DNA of 6,162 nt from JAZSNL01 sp045536365. GTDB lineage: Bacteria; Bacillota_I; Bacilli_A; ML615J-28; CAG-313. Shown here one piece after another: positions 1 to 6,162 of the stretch. The stretch is taken from positions 1 to 6,162 of the forward strand of contig JAZSNL010000019.1 in assembly GCA_045536365.1 (NCBI GenBank), in the 5' to 3' direction. Within the stretch, counting starts at the first letter, position 1. Every line of letters starts with the position of its first letter. The position numbers and the translations under genes were made by a program. The notes below the pieces were generated by a model, which was given only the letters and a program-made list of their open reading frames with translations, made no database searches and was not told the origin of the DNA.

Positions 1-1704
1 AGTAAATTTTATTTTATTTTTTTCTATTAAAATAATTTTATCTAAATTATTAAAATATTCAATCACTTGATATCCAAATAAATCGGGATATTTTATTAAT
101 TTATCATATTCTTCTTCTTTTACATAGATTCCTTCAATAATATTAGTATAATGTGCTAATTTTAAATCCATATAAATAGAAGAATCAATTATAACTTTAA
201 CTCCCATGTTTCGAAGTTTTACTATTCCTTCCCCTAATAGTTTTTCATCATTAATATTTTGATGAATAATAACGTATAAATTATTATTTTTAATTTGAAG
301 TTTTTTAACTATTTCAAATATTTTCTTTCTTTTAAATGATGAAGTAAGAATAGTAATAATTAAATTTTGATATTTATCAATATATTTATTTAGATTCTTT
401 TCTAGTGATTTTTGATAATTATCATACATTGAAATAGTTAAACTACCTCTTGGAGGTAAAGTAATTAGTGTTCCTATTGAATTATTTTCAATGTTTTTAA
501 CATTGTAACATTGTTTCTTTTCTAAATATTCTAAATCAGCATTAGCTGAAACTGAATTTAGTTTTCTAAAATACATTAAATATTCTTCTTTGTTATATTC
601 AATAGGTTTAATTTCATCTAAATATTTTACTACATTTACTAAGTTTTGATTTTTAGATAAATGTTTTTTTGAATCAACAAAAATAATTTGTTGATTTTTA
701 ATTTCTTTAATAAAATTCATTTGATCTATTTGTGTTAATAATATATCAATAATTAAAACTAAACTATTTTTAGATACTTGGTAATATTTAGTATTTACTG
801 ATGGGAATAATTTTAATAATGTTTTATTTAATTCAGGAATAATTGAATTAATATTTTCTTCATTATATAAATATATTAATGTAAATTCTTCTTCTTGATA
901 ATAGTTAATATTATCAAGGGTTAAGACTTCAATATCTAAATTAATACCTTTCAAATCATCTTTTCTTAGATACCAACAAGTATATTCATCAATATCTATT
1001 TTAGTAGTCAATGGATGCGTAGTAATTTTTTTTATTTTCTTTATTACTAAATTAGTATTAGGAGTAAAGATATTATTTTCAACATTTAAATATTCTTTTA
1101 AAGAATTATTACAGTAGTAATTAGTAACACTAATAGTAACACTATTAGTGTTACTATTGCTATTTTCTTTTAATGTTGAAAGAATATAGTATGTTTCTTG
1201 TTTTAAAATATGACTATTTACTAGTTCATTTAAATTATTAATTTCTTGTTTATTTATTTTTTTCATTAATGAAATTAGTTTTTTATTTAAATCATTCATT
1301 TCATTAACTTCATTTTTAAAGTAAAATAAAGCATATCCTAATACTTCTTCTTCATATATTGGAATAATATGAAGAGTATTAAATTTAATATTCATTATTT
1401 CTTTTAAATAATATGGATCTAAATATCCTTTTTCTAAGTCATTATATTTTAATTTTATATTATTTTTAGATCCAAAGAATAGTCCTAATATTGTTTTTTC
1501 TAACATTGAAAAACTATATTTTTTACTATATACTTGTTTAGAATTAGTATGATAAACATAAAGATCATCTTTTTTCTTATTTAGTTCTAAAATACTAGAT
1601 TCATAGTTTTTTTCAAAAAAACAGAATGTTGCGTATAACAATTGATTATCTAATAAATATTCTTTTTGTTCTAACAAAAATTCAATAATAGTATATCTTG
1701 GCAT
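1..1704 (-). CDS. Degenerate GAF-GGDEF-EAL-like protein, 3' end missing (partial)
   Basis: The frame is open for 568 codons from an ATG at 1704 to the window edge, so the C-terminus is missing. No membrane segment or signal peptide is seen. Residues about 1-150 resemble a GAF/PAS-type sensor, ending in a strand pair (LHIIPIYEEEVLGYALFYF, 111-129) and a helix. Residues about 180-230 are a polar linker. Residues about 255-365 follow the rhythm of a GGDEF domain, but the GGDEF position reads SKNSL (311-315). Residues about 400 onward resemble an EAL domain: LRNMGVKVIIDSSI (497-510) sits where EAL proteins have LrxLGvxiaiDDFG, and YVK (527-529) where they have IKid. The EAL triplet, the NxS asparagine and the ExTE glutamate appear replaced (LIT, TILTSS, VIIHQ). 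I infer a protein without diguanylate cyclase or phosphodiesterase activity, perhaps a binding or sensing protein. It lies 7 nt downstream of dtd, so it is probably co-transcribed with rel. The reading frame is certain; the domain call is fold-pattern recognition and moderate only. Confidence 0.6.
   Translation of the reverse strand, partial: MPRYTIIEFLLEQKEYLLDNQLLYATFCFFEKNYESSILELNKKKDDLYVYHTNSKQVYSKKYSFSMLEKTILGLFFGSKNNIKLKYNDLEKGYLDPYYLKEIMNIKFNTLHIIPIYEEEVLGYALFYFKNEVNEMNDLNKKLISLMKKINKQEINNLNELVNSHILKQETYYILSTLKENSNSNTNSVTISVTNYYCNNSLKEYLNVENNIFTPNTNLVIKKIKKITTHPLTTKIDIDEYTCWYLRKDDLKGINLDIEVLTLDNINYYQEEEFTLIYLYNEENINSIIPELNKTLLKLFPSVNTKYYQVSKNSLVLIIDILLTQIDQMNFIKEIKNQQIIFVDSKKHLSKNQNLVNVVKYLDEIKPIEYNKEEYLMYFRKLNSVSANADLEYLEKKQCYNVKNIENNSIGTLITLPPRGSLTISMYDNYQKSLEKNLNKYIDKYQNLIITILTSSFKRKKIFEIVKKLQIKNNNLYVIIHQNINDEKLLGEGIVKLRNMGVKVIIDSSIYMDLKLAHYTNIIEGIYVKEEEYDKLIKYPDLFGYQVIEYFNNLDKIILIEKNKIKFT
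1122..1158. repeat. Triple 9-mer repeat forming a perfect hairpin inside the coding region
   Basis: On the plus strand AGTAACACT occurs at 1123-1131 and 1135-1143, and its reverse complement AGTGTTACT at 1147-1155. The unit spacers are AAT and ATT. Two alternative perfect stems follow: 12-bp arms 1132-1143/1147-1158 with a 3-nt loop, or 13-bp arms 1122-1134/1144-1156 with a 9-nt spacer. It encodes residues 183-194 of the leftmost gene (Asn/Ser/Thr/Val-rich), in the linker between the GAF-like and GGDEF-like parts. Its length is a multiple of three, so the frame is kept. Confidence 0.85.
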
Positions 1705-1708
1705 AATA

Positions 1709-1713
1709 CACCT
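1709..1713 (-). promoter_or_regulatory. Weak ribosome binding site AGGTG overlapping the dtd stop
   Basis: The minus strand reads TAGGTGTATTATG. The AGGTG overlaps the TAG stop of dtd (1714-1712) and lies 4 nt before the ATG at 1704. It is the only Shine-Dalgarno-like sequence near this start. It is weaker than the AAAGGAG sites of apt and rel, which suggests translation of the last gene depends partly on ribosomes finishing dtd. Confidence 0.5.
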
Positions 1714-2152
1714 AGAATTCTAAATTTATTGTTACAGGTCCATCACAAATAGGTGATAAATACATATGACTTTGGAATATACCTGTTTCTGTATGAATAT
1801 GGTATTCATTTCTTAGTATTTCAATCATTTGTAAATATAGTTCATTAGCAGGATCTGGTTTCATACTTTCAATAAAGGAAGGACGATTTCCTTTTTTTGT
1901 ATCAGCATATAGAGTGAATTGTGATATTGCAAGAAGGGAACCATTAACATCGATTAATGATTTATTCATTTTTCCTTCTTCATCATCAAAGATTCGAAGA
2001 TTAACTATTTTTTTACATGCTATTTTTACTTTTTCTAAATCATCAGTATGAGTAAATCCAATTAATAACATTAATCCGTGATTAATTGATCCTGTTATTT
2101 GATTATCAACTACGCATTTAGCTGATAATACTCTTTGTACTACTATTTTCAT
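1712..2152 (-). CDS. dtd: D-aminoacyl-tRNA deacylase (Dtd)
   Basis: Cytoplasmic enzyme that hydrolyses D-amino acids (classically D-Tyr) and mischarged glycine from tRNA, keeping translation homochiral. At 146 residues it has the normal family length. Family landmarks are MKIVVQRV at the start, IVNLRIFDDEEGKMN (49-63), the catalytic SQFTLYADTKKGNRPSF block (77-93) and the C-terminal DGPVT (137-141), which carries the Gly-cisPro motif that rejects L-amino acids. Two oddities are visible. The motif usually written NxGPVT begins with Cys136 instead of Asn, and the FGAxM segment before it reads FQSHM (126-130). The ATG at 2152 shares its A with the rel stop codon (TAATG), so translation is probably coupled to rel. 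A GAAAGGG ribosome site lies inside the rel 3' end. The identification is secure; only substrate selectivity is open. Confidence 0.96.
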   Translation of the reverse strand: MKIVVQRVLSAKCVVDNQITGSINHGLMLLIGFTHTDDLEKVKIACKKIVNLRIFDDEEGKMNKSLIDVNGSLLAISQFTLYADTKKGNRPSFIESMKPDPANELYLQMIEILRNEYHIHTETGIFQSHMYLSPICDGPVTINLEF

Positions 2153-2169
2153 TATTTATATACCCTTTC
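2152..2169 (-). promoter_or_regulatory. rel/dtd stop-start overlap (TAATG) with internal ribosome site
   Basis: The rel stop TAA (2154-2152) and the dtd ATG (2152-2150) share one base. A GAAAGGG Shine-Dalgarno-like sequence (2169-2163) sits 10 nt upstream, inside the last rel codons. This arrangement is typical of termination-reinitiation and fixes the dtd start. Confidence 0.8.
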
Positions 2170-4341
2170 AATTAAATAAATATCTGAAAGTTTTTGAAGT
2201 GCAAGAATAGCCATATTTAAATCATTTACGTTTGAAACTTGTAATTTAAATTTAGTAATACATTCACCCGTTCTATTTGTACTTGAACTTACTGATGCGA
2301 TGGTAACAGCAGAAGAGTTTAAGATATTAATCATATCTGCAACACCGTTTTTTCTATTCATTGAATGAATTTTAAGGGTTGTATCAAATACTCTTCCTTT
2401 AAAGCCCATATTCCATGATAGTTTAATTAGTCTTTCATCTTCTGATGCATTGATATTCGGACATTCTTTTCGATGTACAATAATGCCTTTTCCTCGACTA
2501 ATGAATCCTACTATTTCATCTCCTAGGACTGGTTGACAGCAGTTTCCTAGTTTAATTTGAGCTTTATCTAATCCTTCAACAATAATACCATATCCATTAG
2601 ATACTTTTTTAACTCTTGTTGTTGATGATTCTTCACTGTATTGTTGTAACGCAATTTCATCACTTAGTTTTGCTTCAGTGATGCCTAGTATTTTATTTAT
2701 AACAGCTTGAGCTGAGATGTTCCCTTTACCAATTTCACGGTAAAGGTCTTCTAAGTTGTGAATTCCTCGATTAGGGAATAGTTCTGATGCTTTTTTATCT
2801 GTTAGTTCAGATAAATTATAGTTCATTTGTTTTGCGGCAAGTTCTAGTTCTTCTAATCCTCTTGCGATATATTCTTCACGTTTTTGTTTATTTAAGAACG
2901 CTTTAATTTTTGTTTTTGCATGTGATGTTTTAACATTTTTAAGCCATGCACTTGTAGGTCCAGGACATGCGTTGTTTGTTTTAATTGAAACAACATCTCC
3001 TGTTTTGAGTTTATAGCTAAGTGGAACTATTTTACCATTAACAATAGCACCTACTGTTTTTACCCCAATGTTTGAGTGAATTTTAAACGCAAAGTCAAGT
3101 GGTGTTGCTCCACTAGGTAAATCAATAACGTCACCTTTTGGTGTAAACACATAAACGTTTGCAGAGAAAATGTCTTCAATGATATTATCAAGTGGGTCTT
3201 CACTTTCTGATTCTTCAACGTATGTTGATAAATCACGATACCATTTTAATTTATTTGTTATTTCTAATTGTTCTTTTTCTGGAGAATATCCAGCATTTTC
3301 TTTATATGCCCAGTGAGCTGCGATACCTAGTTCTGCTACATTATCCATTTCATATGTTCTTATTTGAACTTCAAATATTTTACCGGCAACACCTACTACT
3401 GTTGTGTGTAGTGATTGGTATAGATTTGGTTTAGGTACTGCAATATAGTCTTTAAATCTCATTGGGATTGGAGTCCATTTACTATGGATCATACCTAATA
3501 TTTGATAGCATTCTGCTACATCATTAACGATTACTCTTAAAGCAAGTAGATCAAAAATATCTTCAATTGATTTATTTTTAGTTACTATTTTTTTATGAAT
3601 ACTATAAATATTTTTAATTCTTCCTTTAATTTCATATCCTTTAATATTGAATTCATCTAATTGTTCTTTTAAGCTTTCTCTCATTAATTCCATATCAGCT
3701 TCACGTTCAGCTTTTTTTTCACCTACCGCATCAACGATTGCGCGATACTCATCATAGTTTAATACTTTAAAGCTTAAGTCTTCTAGTTCTGCTTTAATAC
3801 GGTACATCCCTAGTCGATGAGCAAGTGGTGAATATAGATCTAATGTTTCTTGAGCTATTCTTTTTTGTTTTTCTTCATTATGGAATTCAATAGTACGCAT
3901 ATTATGAAGACGGTCAACTAATTTAACAATAATAACACGAATGTCTTTTGCCATTGCAAGTAAAAGTTTTTCATGGTTATGGGCTAAGGCTTTTTCCTTA
4001 GTCATATATTTTAATTTACTAATTTTAGTAACACCATCAACTATATTTGTAACATCTTCATTAAATTCTTTTGTTAATTCTTCTTTTGTTATTTCAGTAT
4101 CTTCTAATACATCATGTAGTAATCCTGCTGCTATTGTATTAGGTCCTGTATTTAAAGTAGTTAATATATAAGCTACTTCTAATGGATGTTGAACATACGG
4201 ATCTCCAGATTTTCTGAATTGGCCTTCATGTTGCTTATTTGCAACATCGTAGGCTTTTTTAATTAATCCTAGGTTCTTTTCATCATGCATATAAGTGGAT
4301 GCGTTTAATATAACATCTTCTATTGTAACTTTACGATCCAT
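2152..4341 (-). CDS. relA: Bifunctional (p)ppGpp synthetase/hydrolase (Rel/RSH)
   Basis: Stringent-response enzyme: it makes (p)ppGpp from ATP and GTP/GDP at the starved ribosome and hydrolyses it otherwise. At 729 residues it is full length for long Rel proteins. The N-terminal hydrolase HD site looks intact: His52, His76-Asp77 with Glu80-Asp81 (LLHDVLEDT), and Asp143 in KLVDRLHNMRT. The synthetase has GRIKNIYSIHKK (240-251), Asp264, RFKDYIAVPKPNLYQSLHTT (295-314) and EVQIRT (324-329). RFKD is the RxKD signature of bifunctional Rel; monofunctional RelA has ExDD. A TGS domain follows (about 395-456), then a helical region. A Cys-Cys/zinc-finger-like module has Cys601-Cys602, His623 and Cys627, and an ACT domain starts at about 650. 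The ATG at 4341 is preceded by AAAGGAG (4354-4348) at 6 nt spacing, 15 nt after apt. I see no missing key residue. The gene is called relA in Bacillus and rel or rsh elsewhere. Confidence 0.98.
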   Translation of the reverse strand: MDRKVTIEDVILNASTYMHDEKNLGLIKKAYDVANKQHEGQFRKSGDPYVQHPLEVAYILTTLNTGPNTIAAGLLHDVLEDTEITKEELTKEFNEDVTNIVDGVTKISKLKYMTKEKALAHNHEKLLLAMAKDIRVIIVKLVDRLHNMRTIEFHNEEKQKRIAQETLDLYSPLAHRLGMYRIKAELEDLSFKVLNYDEYRAIVDAVGEKKAEREADMELMRESLKEQLDEFNIKGYEIKGRIKNIYSIHKKIVTKNKSIEDIFDLLALRVIVNDVAECYQILGMIHSKWTPIPMRFKDYIAVPKPNLYQSLHTTVVGVAGKIFEVQIRTYEMDNVAELGIAAHWAYKENAGYSPEKEQLEITNKLKWYRDLSTYVEESESEDPLDNIIEDIFSANVYVFTPKGDVIDLPSGATPLDFAFKIHSNIGVKTVGAIVNGKIVPLSYKLKTGDVVSIKTNNACPGPTSAWLKNVKTSHAKTKIKAFLNKQKREEYIARGLEELELAAKQMNYNLSELTDKKASELFPNRGIHNLEDLYREIGKGNISAQAVINKILGITEAKLSDEIALQQYSEESSTTRVKKVSNGYGIIVEGLDKAQIKLGNCCQPVLGDEIVGFISRGKGIIVHRKECPNINASEDERLIKLSWNMGFKGRVFDTTLKIHSMNRKNGVADMINILNSSAVTIASVSSSTNRTGECITKFKLQVSNVNDLNMAILALQKLSDIYLIERVYK

Positions 4342-4356
4342 ATGTGTCTCCTTTCT

Positions 4357-4869
4357 TTAGTATTTCATTACTGTATATACTTCAAAGTCTTTTAATAATT
4401 CTCTTCCTTTTAGGTCTTCTAATTCAATTAAGAATGCAGCTCCTACTACTTCTCCACCGCATCTTTTTACTAATGTTTCAGTTGCTTTAACTGTACCACC
4501 TGTTGCAAGTAAGTCATCAACGATTAAAACTTTGTCTCCTTCTTTTATTGCGTCAGCATGCATACATAAAGTATTACTTCCATATTCTAAATCATATGAT
4601 TCAGTAATAACTTCTCTTGGTAATTTATTAGGTTTTCTAATAGGAACAAATCCTATTTTTAAATTAGCCGCAACAGGGCATCCAAAAATGAATCCTCTTG
4701 ATTCAGGACCTACAATGACAGTAGCTCCTACTTTTTTTGCAAATTCTTCAATTTCTTTACATGCAGCTGCAAAAGCTTCTCCATCTCTCATAAGGGGAGT
4801 AATATCTCTAAATAATATTCCAGGAATTGGAAAGTCTTTTACATCAGCAATATATTTTTTAAAATCCAT
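4357..4869 (-). CDS. apt: Adenine phosphoribosyltransferase (Apt)
   Basis: Cytosolic purine-salvage enzyme converting adenine plus PRPP to AMP and pyrophosphate. At 170 residues it matches the bacterial family length. Diagnostic segments in order are FPIPGILFRDITPLM (13-27), the adenine-pocket region VGPESRGFIFG (53-63), the flexible loop RKPNKLPREVITESYDLEYG (78-97), and the PRPP-binding loop VLIVDDLLATGGT (114-126) with its paired acidic residues Asp118-Asp119. The ATG at 4869 has a strong AAAGGAGA ribosome site (4884-4877), and nothing upstream extends the frame plausibly. It is the first gene of the leftward operon, directly behind an extended -10 promoter. In many Bacilli recJ precedes apt; here apt leads the operon. 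Sharing an operon with rel links purine supply to (p)ppGpp control. The identification is secure. Confidence 0.98.
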   Translation of the reverse strand: MDFKKYIADVKDFPIPGILFRDITPLMRDGEAFAAACKEIEEFAKKVGATVIVGPESRGFIFGCPVAANLKIGFVPIRKPNKLPREVITESYDLEYGSNTLCMHADAIKEGDKVLIVDDLLATGGTVKATETLVKRCGGEVVGAAFLIELEDLKGRELLKDFEVYTVMKY

Positions 4870-4898
4870 ATAATTTTCTCCTTTATTTAATAATATAT

Positions 4899-4927
4899 AT
4901 TATAACAAAAATATTAATTTTTATAAA
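4899..4927 (-). promoter_or_regulatory. Extended -10 sigma-A promoter for the apt-rel-dtd operon
   Basis: On the minus strand a perfect TATAAT (4904-4899) is preceded by TGT, giving the extended -10 form TGNTATAAT (from 4907). At 17 bp spacing lies TTTATA (4927-4922), four of six matches to TTGACA. Transcription would start near 4892, leaving a leader of roughly 20 nt that contains the apt ribosome site. No other promoter is visible before any later gene of the run. Confidence 0.65.
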
Positions 4928-4954
4928 GTAAAATGTTATCTTTTTATTAATTTT
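4902..4954. repeat. Short direct and inverted repeats in the divergent intergenic region
   Basis: TATTAATTTT occurs twice, at 4912-4921 and 4945-4954, 33 bp apart (about three helical turns). ATAACA (4902-4907) is matched by its inverse TGTTAT (4934-4939) with a 26-bp spacer, and the first arm overlaps the extended -10 of the apt promoter. These could be operator half-sites, but in DNA this AT-rich such matches arise easily by chance. I do not recognise a known regulator box. Confidence 0.3.
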
Positions 4955-4984
4955 AGTTTTGTTTTTTTATCCAAATGCATAAAA

Positions 4985-4999
4985 TATAATAATTGGAGG
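4985..4999 (+). promoter_or_regulatory. Candidate -10 and strong ribosome site of the flippase gene
   Basis: GGAGG at 4995-4999 lies 4 nt before the ATG at 5004 and decides that start. A perfect TATAAT at 4985-4990 sits only 4 nt upstream of the GGAGG, so a transcript from it would begin inside or just after the ribosome site. No good -35 is at the right spacing (TTGTTT at 4959-4964 is 20 bp away). The ribosome site is well supported; the -10 is doubtful. Confidence 0.4.
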
Positions 5000-5003
5000 A
5001 CTT

Positions 5004-6162
5004 ATGAAAACAATTTTAAATAAATTTAAACAAAATACTTTTTTTATAACCACACTTTGGATTTTAATAATTAGTCTATTAGTTAAACTATTAGGCTTAA
5101 TTAATAAAATATTTATTACAAGATTCCTAGGGCCATCAGGTATGAGCCTATATTCTTTAGGAATACCTACTATTTTATTATTTATTAACTTTTCAGCTTT
5201 TTCTTTAAATACAACACTTACTAAATTAATCCCTGAAGCTATTGTATCTAAAGAATATTCACCAAAAAAACTAGTTTTAAAATCTTTAAAACTAGCATTA
5301 ATAATATCTATTATATCAATAACTTTTTTACTTCTATTACTATATCCTCTTTTAAATAATTGGTTAAAAGAAAAAAATCTTTTCTTTCCTATTCTATGTT
5401 CTATTCCTTTATTTCCATTAACCGGAATATCCGATGTTTTAAAAGGATATTTAAACGGAATAAAGAAAATGAAACACTCCTCTACCGCAAACCTTCTCGA
5501 ACAAATATCAAGAATAATCTTCTCTTTTACTCTTTTATATTTTACTAAACATCTAGGAATAATAATTTCAACCTGTATTTGTTTTTTCTCTTTATCAATA
5601 GGTGAATTAATATCAATTATATATTGTTTATTTAAACTAAGAAAATATCCTCCTATTAATTATCCAAACACAAAAAATGAAATAAGAAAAATTCTTTCTT
5701 TTTCAATTCCTACAACATGTTCAAGATTAATTGGTAGTTTCATCTTCTTTTTAGAACCTATTATTTATACTAATGTATTATTAAATAATAATATTCCCCA
5801 AGAACTAATTCAAAATGAATATATGATTGTTAATACTTATACAATACCTCTTTTAACATTAGGTTCAGTTATAAGTTACGCAATATCATCATCAATTTTA
5901 CCTAATTTATCAGAAGCATTTGCTTTAAATAATCAAAATAGAATTAATTATTATATTAAAAAAGCTCTATCATTTATTTTTATTTTAACTTTAATTATAT
6001 CAACAACTCTTTATTTTTATAATAATGAAATAATGAATTTACTATATAAAGTAACCCTTGGATCAAATCAAGTAAAAAAATTTGCTTATATTTTTATTTT
6101 ATATTATATATCAATTATTTTAACATCAATAATTCAATCAATGGGTAAAACAAAACAATTAT
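5004..6162 (+). CDS. SpoVB/MurJ-like lipid-linked oligosaccharide flippase, C-terminus missing (partial)
   Basis: Polytopic membrane protein of the MOP superfamily, whose members move lipid-linked sugar precursors across the membrane. In walled Firmicutes SpoVB-like members are tied to peptidoglycan or polysaccharide export. The window holds 386 codons; family members usually run to about 450-550 residues with 12-14 helices. Visible helices lie at about 13-35, 50-70, 96-118, 127-145, 168-183, 185-209, 230-258, 276-300, 321-340 and 357-378. Family-like segments are KLLGLINKIFITRFLGPSGM (28-47), LTKLIPEA (72-79), and the SDVLKGYLNGIKKM stretch (143-156) followed by LLEQISRI (164-171), equivalent to the VLRGYFQGxxxM...EQIxRI pattern of SpoVB proteins. 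The start is fixed by GGAGG at 4995. It is divergent from the apt operon. Exact substrate cannot be told: MurJ-type lipid II flipping, sporulation SpoVB or a teichoic/capsular role all remain possible. Confidence 0.85.
   Translation, partial: MKTILNKFKQNTFFITTLWILIISLLVKLLGLINKIFITRFLGPSGMSLYSLGIPTILLFINFSAFSLNTTLTKLIPEAIVSKEYSPKKLVLKSLKLALIISIISITFLLLLLYPLLNNWLKEKNLFFPILCSIPLFPLTGISDVLKGYLNGIKKMKHSSTANLLEQISRIIFSFTLLYFTKHLGIIISTCICFFSLSIGELISIIYCLFKLRKYPPINYPNTKNEIRKILSFSIPTTCSRLIGSFIFFLEPIIYTNVLLNNNIPQELIQNEYMIVNTYTIPLLTLGSVISYAISSSILPNLSEAFALNNQNRINYYIKKALSFIFILTLIISTTLYFYNNEIMNLLYKVTLGSNQVKKFAYIFILYYISIILTSIIQSMGKTKQL

Noticed and set aside
1122..1158. The repeated AGTAACACT units as a CRISPR array or a transcription terminator
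   Set aside because: The units are only 9 bp with 3-bp spacers and lie within an uninterrupted reading frame. No T-tract follows the stem directly on the minus strand.
3192..3434. Plus-strand open frame opposite rel
   Set aside because: It is a shadow of the strongly supported rel gene on the other strand. It has no ribosome site and no recognisable protein. The similar frame at 3941-4171 is rejected for the same reason.
4532..4873. Plus-strand open frame opposite apt, 113 codons
   Set aside because: It lies antisense to the fully motif-bearing apt gene, and its composition is simply the reverse of apt codons. No promoter or ribosome site supports it.
4891..4902. Palindrome TAATATATATTA near the apt transcription start
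   Set aside because: It is a simple alternating AT sequence, expected by chance in this composition and overlapping the -10 box.
4951..4969. The T-rich run as an intrinsic terminator
   Set aside because: No stable GC-containing stem precedes it, and it sits upstream of both divergent genes, where no transcript needs to end.
4870..5003. A purine riboswitch or T-box leader ahead of apt
   Set aside because: The predicted leader is only about 20 nt, and the region has no conserved riboswitch core or long structured stems.
5360..5548. Plus-strand 62-codon frame inside the flippase gene
   Set aside because: It is an out-of-frame reading of the SpoVB-like gene, rich in Lys, Asn and Phe as expected from AT-rich DNA, with no ribosome site of its own.
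1..6162. Mycoplasma-type code with TGA as tryptophan
   Set aside because: Tryptophans in rel, the left gene and the flippase are encoded by TGG, and the genes contain no in-frame TGA.

Overview
This window comes from a very AT-rich bacterium that reads the standard bacterial code. Every tryptophan I checked is TGG, and the long frames contain no in-frame TGA, so this is not a Mycoplasma using TGA for Trp. The AAAGGAG-type ribosome sites, the apt-relA-dtd gene order and the SpoVB-type flippase point to a low-GC Firmicute or Bacilli-like lineage. An uncultured Erysipelotrichales/RF39-like organism would fit, but I infer that from general character and no marker gene proves it.

Layout: 4869 down to 1 is one tight, leftward (minus-strand) gene run. 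Its order is apt (adenine salvage), relA/rel (bifunctional (p)ppGpp synthetase/hydrolase), dtd (D-aminoacyl-tRNA deacylase), then a large unnamed protein cut off by the left edge. The gaps are 15 nt, a 1-nt overlap (TAATG) and 7 nt, so this is almost certainly one operon. A 134-nt divergent intergenic region (4870-5003) carries a good extended -10 promoter for the operon. On the other strand a SpoVB/MurJ-like membrane flippase begins at 5004 and runs off the right edge.

How they fit together: apt, rel and dtd are a widely conserved Firmicute neighbourhood. Apt makes AMP from adenine, Rel links nucleotide pools to amino-acid starvation through (p)ppGpp, and Dtd clears D-amino acids from tRNA. 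The fourth gene is the unusual part. I translated it by hand as 568 residues with no stop. It reads like a decayed GAF-GGDEF-EAL protein: the fold rhythm of cyclic-di-GMP enzymes is recognisable, but the catalytic signatures are replaced. It may be a sensor or receptor co-expressed with the stringent-response enzyme. A perfect inverted repeat built from three copies of one 9-mer sits in its linker region.

I see no RNA genes, mobile elements, CRISPR array or convincing intrinsic terminator. The apt, rel and dtd genes look like intact housekeeping genes. The two outer genes are visibly more AT-rich, as expected for less constrained proteins.
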